Assembly (NCBI GenBank): GCA_947044405.1
Contig: CAMRHE010000461.1
Span: forward strand, 62,001 to 126,000
Direction of reading: 5' to 3'
Source: Leptodactylus fallax
Lineage: Eukaryota > Chordata > Amphibia > Anura > Leptodactylidae
DNA length: 64,000 nucleotides
Shown here piece after piece: positions 32,481-45,660 of the stretch. Numbering within the stretch: the first letter of the stretch is position 1; every line of letters starts with the position of its first letter. A program made the position numbers and the translations under genes. Under the pieces are notes generated by a model that was not told where the DNA came from, did not search any database, and saw only the letters and a list, made by a program, of their open reading frames with translations.

Positions 32481-34840
32481 ATGAGGCCCTGCAGAGGGAA
32501 GACAAGGTGGTGAGTCCGTCACTTGCGAGCAGGCCTTGGAGGGAGCTGCTGGGAGATCCCACACAGTTTCAGGTAAATTGGTATTTTGGTCACCAGAGGG
32601 AACAAGCGGTTCACATAGAGACTCACCAGCAGCAACTACTGGTGGAAGTGGGGCTGGCTCAGCTAAAGAAGAGGAGATGCTGTGTTCCAGAGAAGAACAA
32701 GATGGTGCCTGTGGTAGCAGGTCAGTTGCCTGCTCACTATCTGAGGACTGAGCAGTCTCTTGCAGAGGGTGAAAAAAAGTTTGAAATGATTAATTCCGAT
32801 GTCTGAGGGTTTGTCAGATGTTTGAGCATCTTTCTGGCTCTCACATTGCCCATGGTGTATGACTATAGCCCAGAAAAGCTGTGGCCAAGAATGGGGCACC
32901 TAACAAGTGCTGCTGTTCTCCATGCGCATCAAGCCACGCTTCCCTACATTTATTTTTTTTATAGTTGACCATTCTCTTCCAACATCTCACATATATCTCT
33001 GTATCAGTCTCTAGGATACCACATTAAGCGCCTGTTATTTATTGTTCTCATTGTTTAAACTTGGCTTCCAATTGACCTTGTGAGCTGTGATAAGGTTTTG
33101 TTACCCTATACCGGATTATGTATAATGTAAACTGTTGGTTCTTCTGCTTTGTACTGTGGAATTAATTGACTTAAAGCGTAAAATGATGAAAATGTATTTA
33201 ATCATTTATTTTCCTTAAACACAGTTTAAATATAGACATATAAAATGTTAGGGAATGGAAACAGTTTTTTTTTTCAAACACTAGATGGCAGAAATGTTCC
33301 TTTTGATAATTATTTTGATCCAACTGTGGTGAAGATGTAATTAGGTCACTGTAAGGTAAAATAGGACTGAATGAAAAATAAAGTGCATGGTAGGTTTTTC
33401 CTTCAAGATTAAATTGCAATTTAATGTCAATCCTTTTCACTTTGTGAAGGTTGATTTCAGTTTCAGAGGAAAGGACAACCAAATATCAAAACAAATCTAA
33501 TAATATTTTAAATCACATAGTAACCAATGAAAGGCAAAGCTTTTTGTGTAACTAATATAGTTGTTCAGCAGGCTGGGGATTAAAGGATGCAAACATTTAA
33601 CATTTATCATACTTTACCATATTGAACAGCATCTCTAGACTCTCTTGATGAAGATGATTTATTTATAATAGCACACAAATTCAATTAGATTCAAAGAAAG
33701 ACCAGATGTTGGGAGCATTACATTAGTTTACAGAGTTAGTTAGATGTTTTGAAAATGTAGCAGTGCTTTGTTTGCATTTATGAGCATTATAATTGCATAT
33801 TATTTTAGAAAATTGAAAATCAGGATTATCATGTTCTATCAATCACGTTATTGAGCCAGTAATTTACAGAATTGCAAACATCCATAGCAAAGGTTGTTTT
33901 GTAACATCATATTGACTGCAGTTACAGTTACAATGCACCATCTCTGCTGAAATATTCAAACAGTACACATGACTCTAAACCTTTTCTATTGCTTTAAAGC
34001 ATCGAAAATGAAAAATTAGCTTTGCAAATAATCTTGATTAAACATATCCTATTGTTTTGTGTTTGCAGTTGGTCCAATATGTCTCCATGATAGCAGACCA
34101 TGAATAGCTTTATCCTGTAGGTGTACATATTTCAGATTAACCTTTACTTGTTGTTGATTGACTGAATGTGTTACCAAAATGAAAGACACAGATTGATGGA
34201 AGCATGACAGCAAGATCAGACAATACAGAGTTTATTTGAACTCTGTGATGGTGGAAATACATAGGCCTGTATAGCAGTTGTAGACTTCCAGAACACTATA
34301 CAGTATGTCTACAAATACAAATTATACCTGAATAATAAAATAGACACCTGGAATGCAGTGAAAATGCCACCAGCATTTCACTTTCAAGGGTGTGTTTGTG
34401 CAGTTTTGTATCAAAGTCTAATGTGTTTTAAGAAATGCATTAAAAGTCATATTTATGGATAAAATTCTCCAAAAATTAAAAATTCAGGCTATACAGAGTG
34501 TTGCCTATATCTACAAGCACAAAAATTTATTAAGTAACTGATTACACTGAAATGATTTCACTTGCAGCTTCTTCTGCCACCATGTTCAGATTAGACATGA
34601 GCAAACCAATTCAGAATGAAATGGTATTGACCCAAATTTTCCAACACTTCAGTATTTAACAAAAATTAAGCTTTTGCAAATCTAAAACTAAAATGGGCAC
34701 CACCACATGTAATTCAAGGTAGAACAGCAGAGGAGGAGGATTGTATGGCTTCTGGAAGCACTTGACAGTTTCTCACTGTGTTACACATACAGTGGCCAGG
34801 TCACCCTTTCAGTTCCAGTAATCTCATTTTATTAAGTTTT
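32481..34840. other. No feature seen
   Basis: Unique-looking AT-rich DNA, with no frame above about 100 codons and no recognisable repeat. It could be intergenic or intronic DNA of the host. Confidence 0.35.
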
Positions 34841-36215
34841 TTTTTTTTTATTTCAAAAGATAACTCTTTATTTCAAAAGATATTGTTTTAATACAGTGTC
34901 AGATTTGCCATCAGTACTGTTGCACTGAGATGTGTAACAGTCCACAGAGTGTATTATAGTGTTTTGACTGACAAAGTCAACCTTTCACTGAAAAATCTCA
35001 TTTCATTAAGAGTTTTTTGAAATAGTGTTTTACTCACTGGCCATGTTACCCTTTTAGTGCTAAATCTCATTTCAAGTGAAATGATTGTAAAAAAAAAAAA
35101 ACATGACAGGGAACAGGCCAAAGAAGGAGGAAACATTGTCACAACATACATTAGTGCAAGTACTAGCAATAAGAATTTGGGTGGCAACAGAAATACTACT
35201 TCTGGTCTTGGCAGTGCCACCAGTAGGCACAGGGTTGTAGTACTTCCTAAGATGAAGCTTTTAAGTACTTTTCTTGCTCATCTCAGTAACAGCAGGATAT
35301 GAGATCTGACAGGAGTGAGACACAAATATTGAGTCACGGTTCATCCTCTTATAACATGTAATTTGCTTGTCTTCCTTATCTTCATTGACACAGATCCCAT
35401 TCAATAGTAGTGATGTTGCATATGCTGAGAGAGATATTCCTCCTAGCCCAAGTCTTCCTCTTTTTAGTCTTTTGAAGAGTTGGATTTAGAACAGTGTTTT
35501 TTGGATGTACAGGAGGCAGAGGTCAAAAACATGACTGCTAGTGGTGATGAAGCTAGTAGTGGCAGGGGGTGTGATACTAGAGGTTGTACTGGAAGGGGTA
35601 CTATGAGGAAATCTGGAGGTGGGAAACATGAGGGTATAGAGTTGCCAGAGGAGTTAGAAAAAAGTGGTGAAGATGATGAAATTAATGAATCCAATGATCA
35701 TTCTATACAGATAAGAACTGGAAACTTGGTCAGGATGATATCAGAGGAAGAGGGTTGTGGAAGCTGCAATAGTATCAACTGCATCCAATGTACACCCCCA
35801 ACATCAAAAAAACTTGCATGGGGTAGGTCTGGATAGGTTCACACCAAATATTCAAAATTGTTTGTTTTTTTTAACAAAAATAGTTTTTGACAAACTAAAA
35901 TTACCGCCAGCACATGTATTGCATAGTAAAATTACAGAGACACGTGTTTTGTGAATCACTCTTTTAAGGTGTACAACTTACAGTGCTGATGTCATTTACA
36001 GTATATAAGATGTTGTGGGCTGGAACAGGGGATGGATGTGTTATTCATCACTGCATGATTCAGAACACTGAGTGCTGCAAAGTTTGCAACAGAGCTAGAC
36101 AATATTAGGTGTAGGAGAATTTAAGCAATTACAGGCAGATTAGGAGTGAGGGAGCATATATGTGCTGTGTGAACCTGCCTGCAGCAGTAATACAGACAAA
36201 CAAAGGATAATTCAT
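34841..36215 (+). pseudogene. hAT N-terminal region and leader, copy 2
   Basis: 35,060-35,835 reads as the acidic N-terminus of the same hAT family seen at 24 kb: a shared ...ggttgtagtacttcct... block, then DLEQCFLDVQEAEV, EELEKSGEDDEINESND and SEEEGCGSCNSINC, ending SKKLAWGRSG. After that the sequence matches the leader repeat (ccaaatattcaaaattg, tgtattgcatagtaaaa, tatataaga, gttattcatcactgcatgat). The order is leader-like material after coding material, so the copy is rearranged. Stops and short frames show it is dead. Confidence 0.5.
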
Positions 36216-37295
36216 CACATTAATCCATACTTTACTGCCTACCACTCATGTTGCCATCACCACTGACACCAGGCAAACATGTCCTGCAGGCTGATCCATC
36301 ACATTCTACTAAACCACACCGTTGGTGGTGCCACAGTGTTGGCATGAAACAAACAAAACCATTTTGATTTTATATTTGCTCCCATAATGGGCAAATTTTT
36401 TTTTTTTTTTTTTTTTGAAAAGTCACTTCATCACTTTTCAACTAGGCAAACTGCCACAAATTTGGCTTACAAATCAGAGGACATTTTCTTCCACAGGTTT
36501 CAGTAAAACGACAGTAAATGGGTTCCATCGGACTCTGTGTTACCACTATTTTAGCAGTCCGCCTATCCATTGTTCTAGTTGCCGATGGACCAAAACAATG
36601 GGGAGGTGATGCTAGTTCAAACCTAGCGTCATCAATAGGGGCAAATTTTTTGATAAACCACTGCTTTTTGTAATATAACCACCATGTGGGTCTAAAAAAC
36701 ATGGGCAAGCACCTTTCCCCAAAAAAGGGTAATTTTTGGAGCTTTTTAAATATTGAACTGCATAAAAGCAAGTGTCAGTCCAGTGTATGGTTAAAGTATG
36801 GAGTTTGTATCCACTGCTTATAATCTGTTTTTCCATAGACATACATGTCACTTTCACTTTGACATAACTTTAGCTGTGTTTGCCTTAGAGACTCCTAGGA
36901 ACCTATGTTTTAAGCAATTTAAGTTGTGGTTCATACCAGACTTGATGGAATCAAAACAAATCTTGGTCTCAAACCACCAGATCCTGAAATGAAATGAATC
37001 TTGAGAGATCCATCCATCTCTACTAAGGTGCAAGATCTGAAAGCAGAAAATAAAATATGTTCATCCACACGTGCAGGAACTAGGTCTCTCATAAAATGGT
37101 GTCACCAGCTCCTTTGGTAAAAAAAAGAATTGGCAGTGGCACTGGCTGGCAAAGTGAGCGAAACCATCCTACTCTTTTTCCCAATGATCTTCTTTGTAGC
37201 ACATGAATCCACTAAAAGTCTTACAATACTTTAAATGGCCAGGTCACCCTCTGAGTGTGAATTCTTACTTTGTTAACCATTCTTTTGCAAAATAT
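36216..37295. other. Unassigned sequence with repeat pieces
   Basis: Contains T runs (36,397-36,417) and a gttccatcgga...gccgatgga segment at about 36,520-36,595 that resembles part of a nonautonomous element, but no bounded structure was found. No coding signal. Confidence 0.3.
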
Positions 37296-37298
37296 ATA

Positions 37299-37545
37299 CT
37301 GTATTTTTTGGACTATAAGACACACCAGACCATAAGACGCACCTAAGTTTTAGAGTTGAAAAATAGGAAAAAAATTTTTATGGGGGGGTGGGGGAATCTG
37401 CTGCTGACAATACTCTTGTATGGGAACAGTAGTGTTGTACAGCCTGTGTGGCTCTGCAGCTGTTGCCAAACTACAGCTCCCATCATAACAACCTGTCCAA
37501 GCATGATGGGAGTTGTAGTTTATTTCCCCAAATGGGTTTTTGTTC
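37299..37545 (+). repeat. Interspersed repeat starting tattttttggactataag
   Basis: The left part reads tattttttggactataagac and ccataagacgcacc. The interior has ctgctgctgaca, ctcttgtatggg and a catgatgggagttgtagtt motif. A reverse-oriented copy is at 48,118-48,352. No transposase or clear target duplication. Confidence 0.65.
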
Positions 37546-40500
37546 TGTAGAATTGATGTTTTTTTGCAATCCACTAAAAAGTTAATAAAGTTTATTCAAT
37601 AAGTTATAGGCACCCAAAAATGGTGTCATCACAAAATGCATCTCATCCTGCAAAAAATCAGCACTCATATGGCTGCATCATCAGAAAAATGAAGAAAATA
37701 TAGCTTGTACAATGTGAAGACAAAAATCGCCAAATCATTAGAACATAACTGGCTGTGGCAGGAGGGAATATATAAGCTGTGCGAACATATATCATGGTAC
37801 AGACCGGATTTAGAGCTTATGAGGGAAAAGAAACCAGAAGTGACCCCCCCCCCCCCATAATAGAAACTGCTGGGGAAATAATAGGGAATTTGGTGTTCCA
37901 ATGTTCTTCACCATCCGCTGTGCATTCACGTCTGGGATATTAATTCTCACTACACCCCTTGATAAATTCTTTGAGGGGTGCAGTTTTCAAAATGGAGTCA
38001 CTCCTTAGGGGATTCCACATTTCTGGCACTTTAGAGGCTCTGCAAACATGACATGGCATCCAGATGCTAAACACCTAAATCTGCGCTCCAAAAGTCACAT
38101 AGCGTTCCTTCACATCTGCGCCCTACTGTGTGTTCAAACTGCAGGTTATGCCCACATGTATGACACTGGTGTACCCAGGATAAAGTACTTAATGTGATAT
38201 GTGGGTATAAACTGCTGTTTGGGCACAAGTAGACACAGAAGGGAGGGAGCGTTATTTGGCTTTTGGCGCACAGATTTGACAGTTTGGTTTTTGGATGCCA
38301 TGACACTTTTGCAGAGCCCTGAAATGCCAGTAAAGTGGAATTCCCTGACATCTGACTACATTTTGGAAACTACACCCCTGAAGGAATTTATCCAGGGGTA
38401 CAGTGAGCATTTTTAACTCCCAAGTGTTGCATTAATTTAATTTCCAGAAATGAATACGCAGTTGATGGTGAAAGGTGAAAATAGCAATTTTTCCAGGAAT
38501 ATGTCATTTCCGTGCATAATATGTTGTGCCCGGTATCAGATGCAAACGCTCCAAAAACTGTTGTGGCCGGGATACCCGCTTAACAGTTTTTGGAGTGTGT
38601 GTCTCTGCTGGGCACAACATTTTGGGCACTGAATTGGCGAATCTCTGGAAAAATTGCAATTTTCACTTTTCATTATCAGCTGCACATTCATTTCTGGAAA
38701 TTAAATGAATACAACGCTCATGGGTTAATAATGCTCGCTATACCACTTGATAAATCCCTTGAGGGGTGTAGTTTCTTTACTGGCAATTCAGTGGCTCTGC
38801 AAAAGTGGCATGATATCCAAAAACCAAACTGTGCTCCAAAAACTAAAATAGTGCTCCTTCCCGGCTGTGCCCAAACAGCAGTTTATACCCACATATGACA
38901 TTGTCAAATATGTTATCCTGGGTACAACAGTGTCATACATGTGGGCATAAACTGCTGTTTGGGCACACAGCAGGGTGCACATGTGAATGAGCCCCATGTG
39001 CTTTTGGACTGCTAATTTAGATTGTTGGTTTTTGGATACCATGTCATATTTGCAGAAATTCTAAAATTGCCCCTACAAAATGGGGTCACTTCTTGGGGAA
39101 TTCCAATTTACTGGCACCTCCAGGGCTCTACAAAAACAACATGGCGTCCAGAAAATCCCTCTAAATCTATACCCCAATTTATACAATTTATGCCCACATA
39201 TACAACTTCTTTATAACCAGGATAACCCACCTAATAGTTTTAGGAGTGCGTGTCTCTGATGACACAAAGTGGGCACAACATATTGGGCACTGAAATGGCA
39301 TATTTTTCTACATTTTTTTGAAGCACTATTGGCCTAAAAATGATAAGAAATTCCTTGAGTGGTGTAGTTTCTAAAATGGGGTAACTTTTAAGGGGTTTCC
39401 ATTGTACTGGTACTGTAGGGGCCCTGAAAATGGGACATAGTACCAGAAAAGTATTCCAGCAAAATCTGCTCTCCAAAAGCCAAATAGCGCACTTTCTATT
39501 CTGAGCTCCTCCATGTACTCATACAACATTTTACGACCACATATGGGATATTCCTGTGTTCAGGAGAATTTGTGTAACAAACTGTGGGGTGATTTTTCTT
39601 CTTTAACCCCTTGTTAAAATGAAAAATTTGGGGCTAAATGGACAGTTTATTGGAAAAAAAGTCATTTTTAATTTTTTACGTTCCATTGCTAATAAAATCT
39701 GTGAATCAGCTGTGGGGTCAAAATGCTCACCATACCGCTTAAGAAATTCCTTGATCGGTGTAGGGTCATTTTTTGGGGATTTCCATTGGATTGGTACTCT
39801 AGGGTCTCTGCAAATGAGACATGGCACCAGAGAACTATCCCAGCAAAATCTGCCCTGCATAAGCCAAATAGCGCTCTTTCTATTCTGAGCCCCCCCATGT
39901 ACCCATACAGCAGTTTATGACCACATATGAGGTACTCCCGTGTTCAGGAGAAATTGTGTAACCATCTGTGGGGTGCTTTTTCTCCTTTAACCCCTTGGGA
40001 AAAGGAAAACTTTAGGGATAAAGTTGCATTTTAGTAATTTTTCATTTAAACATCCCAGTGTTAATAAAACCTGTATAACAGCTGTAGGTACAAAATGCTC
40101 AGTATACGTTGGTTCTTTCCTGTTCTACCTTCCCTGCCCATTGCGAATTGTTCCCATCCCCCATGGCCTCAACTTGAAGACATTTATCCTATTTTGCAAC
40201 TGCGGAATTTATCTGGTATTAAATGTTACTGGAGTCCATCTTAATGTGTATTCCTCTAACTACTTTGTCTTCCACGATCATCTTTGTATTATGTATACAT
40301 GTAGATTGTGCTGCAGTCTCTGGCCTTACCATAACTCACATGCAGTATGCCCGCTGCCTCAGGGTTTTGTTTGACTGAGACCTTTCCTTCACCCCCCATA
40401 TCCAATCACTCGCATGCTCTTGTCATCTCCACCTCAAAAACATCTCCAGAATCCGCCCTTTCCTTACCACAGATACACTAAAGACACTTATTGTTGCCCT

Positions 40501-42550
40501 GATTCACTCTCGCCTTGACTACTGTAACTCCTTACTAATCGGTCTTCCCCTTACGAAACTCTCCCCTCTACAATCTATTCTGAATGCGGCGGCCAGGCTC
40601 ATCTATCATTCTAGACGCTACAGCGATACCTCCGGTCTGTGCCGGTCACTACATTGGCTGCCTATTCAATACAGAATACAATATAAACTTATCACCCTCA
40701 TTCACAAGGCTCTCCATAATGCTGCACCTCCCTACATTTCCTCCCTCATCTCTGTCTATCGCCCAACCTGAACTCTCCGTTCACTCAATGACTTAAGACT
40801 AACATCCTCTATTATCAGAACCTCCCACGCTCGTGTACAAGACTTCTCCCGAGTTGCACCACTTCTCTGGAATGCTCTATCCCAGACTATCAGATTAACC
40901 CCCAATTTCCACAGCTTCAAGCGTAAACTAAAGACACATCTTTTCAGACAGGCCTATCACAACTCCTAATGTAAACCCTTCTGTAGTTAGAATCCCTAAA
41001 ACGTACCCTCCTCTGTTTATGCTTCAACATTACCTCACAGGATATGATGCCGTATCAGACTAGCTTTATATGTCCAGGCACCATCTGCATGTTAAAGGAC
41101 ACGACTAGTGACGGCTCATACAGCTTTATATATGTGTAATGACAGTAACCTCTATTACAAAATTGTCTGACCATTGTATAAGCAATGCTACGTCTGTTGC
41201 CGCCCCTGCTACCTCTTGTGTCACCCCCTCTACCTCATAGATTGTAAGCTCTTGCGAGCAGGGCCCTCAGTCCCAGTGTGTGAATTGACTATTTCTTTGC
41301 AATGTATCTTTTTTGTCAGTACTTACCCTACAAGTTGTACAGTGCTGCGGAATATGTTGGCGCTATATAAATAAAATGTATTATTATTATTATTATTGCC
41401 ACGACTGTACCCTATGTTTTTGCTTTACCTTTGTATTATATTTACGTAAAATTTAATAAAAACTTATATAAAATGCTCAGTATACCCCTTGATAAATTCT
41501 GTCAGGGGTTTAGTTTCCAAAATGGGGTCACTTTTGGAGGGTTTTCATTGTATTGGTACTCTAGGGGCTCTACAAATGAGACATGGTACCTGAAAACATT
41601 TCCAGCAAAATCTGCTTTTCATACGTCCAGTGTTGCTCCTTCCCTACTGTGCACTGCCGTGTGCCCGAACATCAGTTTACACCCACATGAGGGGTATTTC
41701 TGTGCTCAGGAGAAATTGCATAACAAACTGTGATATGCATTTTCTCCTTTAACCCTTTGTGAGTGTGTTAATTTTAGAGCTAAATGAATGTATGATTGAA
41801 AAAAAAATGAAATGTCTAAATTTCACCTCCATATTGTTTTAATTTCTGTGAAATGCTTAAAGGGTTAACAAACTTTCCAAATGTTGTTTTGAATTTTGAA
41901 TTATTTGAGGGGTGCAGTTTTGAAAATGGGGTGATTTATGGAGTTCTCTAATATATAGGCCTTTATAATCCCCTTCAGAACTAAAGTCGTCCCTAAAAAA
42001 TTAGTTTGGGAAATTTTCTTGTAAATCTGGAAAATCGCTGTTAGACTTGTAAGCCTCCTAACATCCAAAATAAATTAAAGGACGATTAAAAGATGATGCC
42101 GATATAAAGCAGAGATATGGTAGATAATATTAATTTATGTATTTGGGTGGTATGACCTTTGCTATTTGTCTGAAAAGCAGAGAATTTCACATTTTGAAAA
42201 TTGTGATTTTCTCATTTTTACAAGAAGTTTAATGGGGAAAAACATCCATTATTGTTTAAGCAATTTCTCCTGACTAAAGAAATTCCCCACATGTGGATGT
42301 AAACTGCTGTATCATCACACAGTGGGACTGAGAACGGAAAAAAAATATTTGAAGGGCAAATTTTGCTGTAACAGTTTTCAAGTACCATGTTGCATGTGCT
42401 GAGCACCTGAAATGCAAGAACAGTGGAAACAAATGACCTCACTTTCGAAATTATACCTTTTAAAAAAAATGTATCAAGGGGTATAGTGAGTATTTTGACC
42501 CCACAGGTATTACATTAATTTATTTTTCAGAAATTACTGCAGAAATTACT
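37530..42550. repeat. Long palindrome-array repeat, copy 2
   Basis: Collinear with 5,220-8,450: ataagctgtgcgaacatata, ttgataaattctttgagggg at 37,955, palindromic modules at about 37,960-38,400, 38,430-38,705 and 38,735-39,080, then roughly 390-base direct units. It is interrupted by an L2 insertion (40,108-41,469) and continues from 41,486 with ccccttgataaattctgtca. The array shares the same module order with copy 1, so both descend from one element. Confidence 0.75.
40108..41469 (+). mobile_element. L2-like LINE insertion with 16-bp target duplication
   Basis: aaaatgctcagtatac lies at 40,092-40,107 and at 41,470-41,485. From about 40,318 the insert is L2: ctgcctcagggttttgtttg, tcgccttgactactgtaact, cattggctgcctattcaata, then gctatataaataaa and (ATT)n to about 41,395. 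Translation gives the RT C-terminal [13 protein letters not shown] and [18 protein letters not shown] blocks with frameshifts. The first 210 bases and the last 74 bases are not L2. Confidence 0.85.
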
Positions 42551-43000
42551 AAAAGAGGTTGAAAGCTAAATCTTTGCAGAGTACATAACAGTATTAGGAG
42601 GTGATATACCATGGAAAATAAATTATAAAATTAATAGTCCATGGATGTGTGGTACAGTCTGAAGCAATCATTCATGCATAGGCCAGGGTTTTGAGGGCAC
42701 TGACAAATGTTGTCTTTCCTCATCCCCATTTTGAAAACACACTGCACCTTTTTTGGGTCTTCCCTTTTTTTGCAGTTTGTGGGACTTCACTGAGAATGTG
42801 TTGCCCTGGTACAATATGGGTGCTTTCAGTTCCAGAAGTACTGGGGCCCTTCCTGATCCCCAAATATCAGAGTTTTTATTACTGCCTCCTGAAATTGAAA
42901 GTTCCTGTCCTAACTGCACATCATGATAGCACGTAAGCGTTATCAAGTGCCATCTGTAAATGTACATGACCAATGTGCACGGCCAGCTTTTTGTACCACA
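42551..43000. other. No feature seen
   Basis: Short frames without a recognisable domain, and no clear repeat structure. Confidence 0.3.
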
Positions 43001-43600
43001 CTCAAGTTTGGTCTCTCAATATTGGTCTGTAAGTGGCCAACACCTTTAAGTTTAATAGGCCATAAGTATCAGATTGGTCGCAGTCAGTCACCTGAACCTG
43101 AATAGAAGCAGGGCTGCTTTCAGCTATATACTTATTGTATGGCTTCTGATACCTGGATAGGTCTTCAATATCAACTATTTTCAGATCCTGGACACACCCT
43201 TTTAGGCTCTGCATAATATGAGATGTCCAAGTGGAGTCCAATCTGGAATTCAAAACCAAATTGAGGTTGCAGTCTATGATTATCTCCCCCTCTGCAAAAA
43301 GATGCAGATCATCTATAGCTTTGCATAACCAGGTGATTTGGTTGGCATTTGGTACATATATATTTGCTAACTTAATAGGTTTAAAAGTGATGGCTCCTTT
43401 AGCGAACAGTATTCTGCCCTCGTGGTCAGAGTGTTGTTTGTATACTTTAAAGGGAATGAAATGGTGAATAGCAATGGACACGCCTTTTGAACGATGAATT
43501 GTGTTTTTTGGTAAATTGTGTATTTTCAATTAAGTAACGTGTTTCTTGTAGAAACACTAGGTTAGATTTATGGATGAGGATATCAAATCGGAGAAAAAAC
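43001..43600 (-). pseudogene. L1/Tx1-type endonuclease fragment
   Basis: The minus strand reads LQET, then SKGVSIAIHHFIPFKVYKQ, DHEGRILFAKGAI, IKLANIYVPNANQ and FAEGEIIIDCNLNLVLNSRL. These are the mid-part of an apurinic-type endonuclease of an L1/Tx1 LINE. The conserved GGDFN motif is degraded to IDCNLN, so the catalytic Asp/Asn region is altered. The RT that should follow is absent, so this is a fragment. Confidence 0.7.
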
Positions 43601-44519
43601 TGATTCTAAACAAATTTTTCAAAAGATTCGGATTCAACCAGTGCCCTCTTCACACCTATTGTACCTCTGGATGATGTCACATGCCTCGGGGTCAGTGTTG
43701 AGGTTCCGCTGAGGTGCAATCACAGGACTTATGTAAGAGACTTACTAGACGAGCAATTCCCCTGTCACTGCTGGTGAACCCTGGGGGGAGGGGCATGACA
43801 AAACAGTGAGCTCTAAGCTGAACCCTCCCCTGTCCCTGCCTACTTGCCTGAACTGTCCTAGGTGACAGCCAGCAACTGGGCAGCAATCCCTTCTTATAGA
43901 TAAGTAAAGACACAGAACGCAAATAAGACAAACAACAACAAAAGGGAGGTCAGGTAACAGTCGAGCAACACAGTACAGAATCAAAATCCGAGAGAGTAGT
44001 CAAAGGTAAACCAGAGGTCAGGAATATGAATACAAGTAACAAAACAGCAAGAGTAAATAGCCAGCATGCACGAGGCAAAAGCAAGCACCAATGTGAATGT
44101 GAGCAAACAATAAATAGGAAGGAAGAACCCACCCCAGACTTGATAGGCTGTCAATCACACAGGTAAGGCTAAAATTAACTATTAGAGGAGCAGAAGAAAT
44201 CCAAGGAGATGGGTGTGGTGGAAAATCAATTACAGAGGTGAGAGAATAGGACAGTGTTCAGACAATACAAGAAGAACCCAAAGGAAGGAATCACAGCCAT
44301 ACATGCCTCCTGCGCCACAGCATGCGGCCGGAGGATGGCGCCAAAGCCTGGACGGGCAAGGATGTTACAACTTAGTGGTGAACCTGGGGCTTATGAGGTC
44401 AGCCAAAGGCTGGAAGAGGATTAAAGAGGCTGCTGAGGGACTGCCAAACACCTCAAAGATGCCCAGGAGAGGTAAGGCAAGGTGACTGTAACAGTTAGAA
44501 ATCAACAAACCAATTGGGC
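43601..44519. other. Unassigned repeat-like sequence
   Basis: Basic open frames (44,213-44,485) and a purine-rich stretch with gaggtcagg-type phrases. They look like parts of an LTR or other retroelement, but no boundaries, LTR pair or domain can be supported. Confidence 0.3.
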
Positions 44520-45660
44520 ACAAGCTGGGTTCATCCAAAACATTCCAAATTCCAATCGGTTTTTAACAAAACCAAATAAATGATGATTTATCTCAAACTA
44601 AAATGGCCACCACTTGTATTGCACAGTAAAAATACAGAATAGACACATGTCTTGTGAGTCACTGTGATGTTCTGGCACCACCTGACATCCTCTCAAGCCA
44701 ATAGTCAGTGGAAGGTGGACACCTTACAGTGCTGATGTCATATATGGTATACAAGGTTGTGTGGGCTGGAACACAAGACATGTCAGTGTTGGTGGAAGTT
44801 GTCGGTGGATGTGTTATTCATCAGTGCTTTATGCAGAGCATTGAAAGCTGCAAAGCTTGCAATAGAGCTAGATAATCTTAGGCGTAGGAGAATTAAAACA
44901 CAGTTTGGTCAGTTTTAAAATATTACAGGCAGATTAGTGATATAAATCATAGATAGGAGTGAGGGAGAGTATCTGTGGTGTGTGAGCCTGACTGCAGAAG
45001 TAATACAGACAAAAGACAGTTAACCCTTTTATTGCCAATAATCTAATTTTTCCTAAATCTGTTTTGTAATACAGCAGTTTGACTTGTCCACAGATTGTTT
45101 AACATAGTTTTTACTGACAAAGTTAGTCCTTCATCAGATGAGTGATATTGGCTTGGCTAAAATTCCTCTTGCTTTCTCAAGACTCAGTGGGTCAAAAGCA
45201 AATTGAGGATTTGTTACATCCAACAGAGGGAGCTTGAGTTTCCCAGCTCCTTTTCCCATAATGCCTTGTGAAATTTAGTCCTGTTAGTGAAAAATCTTTT
45301 CTTAAGGGTATTTATGGGAAAGAGTTTTTTTTTCCCATTTAATACATACAAACTACTGTTCTAACAGCAAAATACTGATTCTGCCTGCTCTAATCTGAAA
45401 AAATCTCAGTTATTTAATGAGGGTTTTTTTGGCACACCAATAAACAGTGTGATGGAGCCTGCTAATCTGAAAAAAAAAATCAGTTTCTTAAGTGTTTTTT
45501 TGCTCACTCAAAAAAGTCTTGTAGCCTGTAATAATCTGAAAAAAAAAAATTCTTCATTATTTAAGGCGGAAGGGGGGGGGAATACTGCTACATCAACCAC
45601 CAATGCCACCACTCAGCCAGATGGAAATCTGGGGGATATCTCCAAGGACACCTTATAATG
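44520..45660 (+). repeat. hAT-associated leader repeat, copy 3
   Basis: Best preserved leader copy: tgtattgcacagtaaaaata, cacttacagtgctgatgtca-type motif, gtatacaaggttgtgtgggc (TATA-like region), gttattcatcagtgc, acaggcagattag, cagacaaaagacagttaacc. It is followed by three roughly 80-base repeats with taatctgaaaaaa (45,390-45,560) and the start of a coding-like N-terminus (ACTGCTACATCAACCACC). A SINE-like insert interrupts it at about 45,134-45,275. Confidence 0.55.
45134..45276 (+). mobile_element. Short SINE-like insert, second copy
   Basis: Opposite-strand match of the insert inside copia at 13,223-13,361, from cagatgagtgatattggc to cccataatgccttgtga. Flanking ttagtcct occurs at 45,124-45,131 and again near 45,277-45,284, suggesting a short target duplication. 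No promoter boxes recognised. Confidence 0.6.

Noticed and set aside
36415..36771. A possible short host exon
   Set aside because: Frames on both strands, no splice context or domain.
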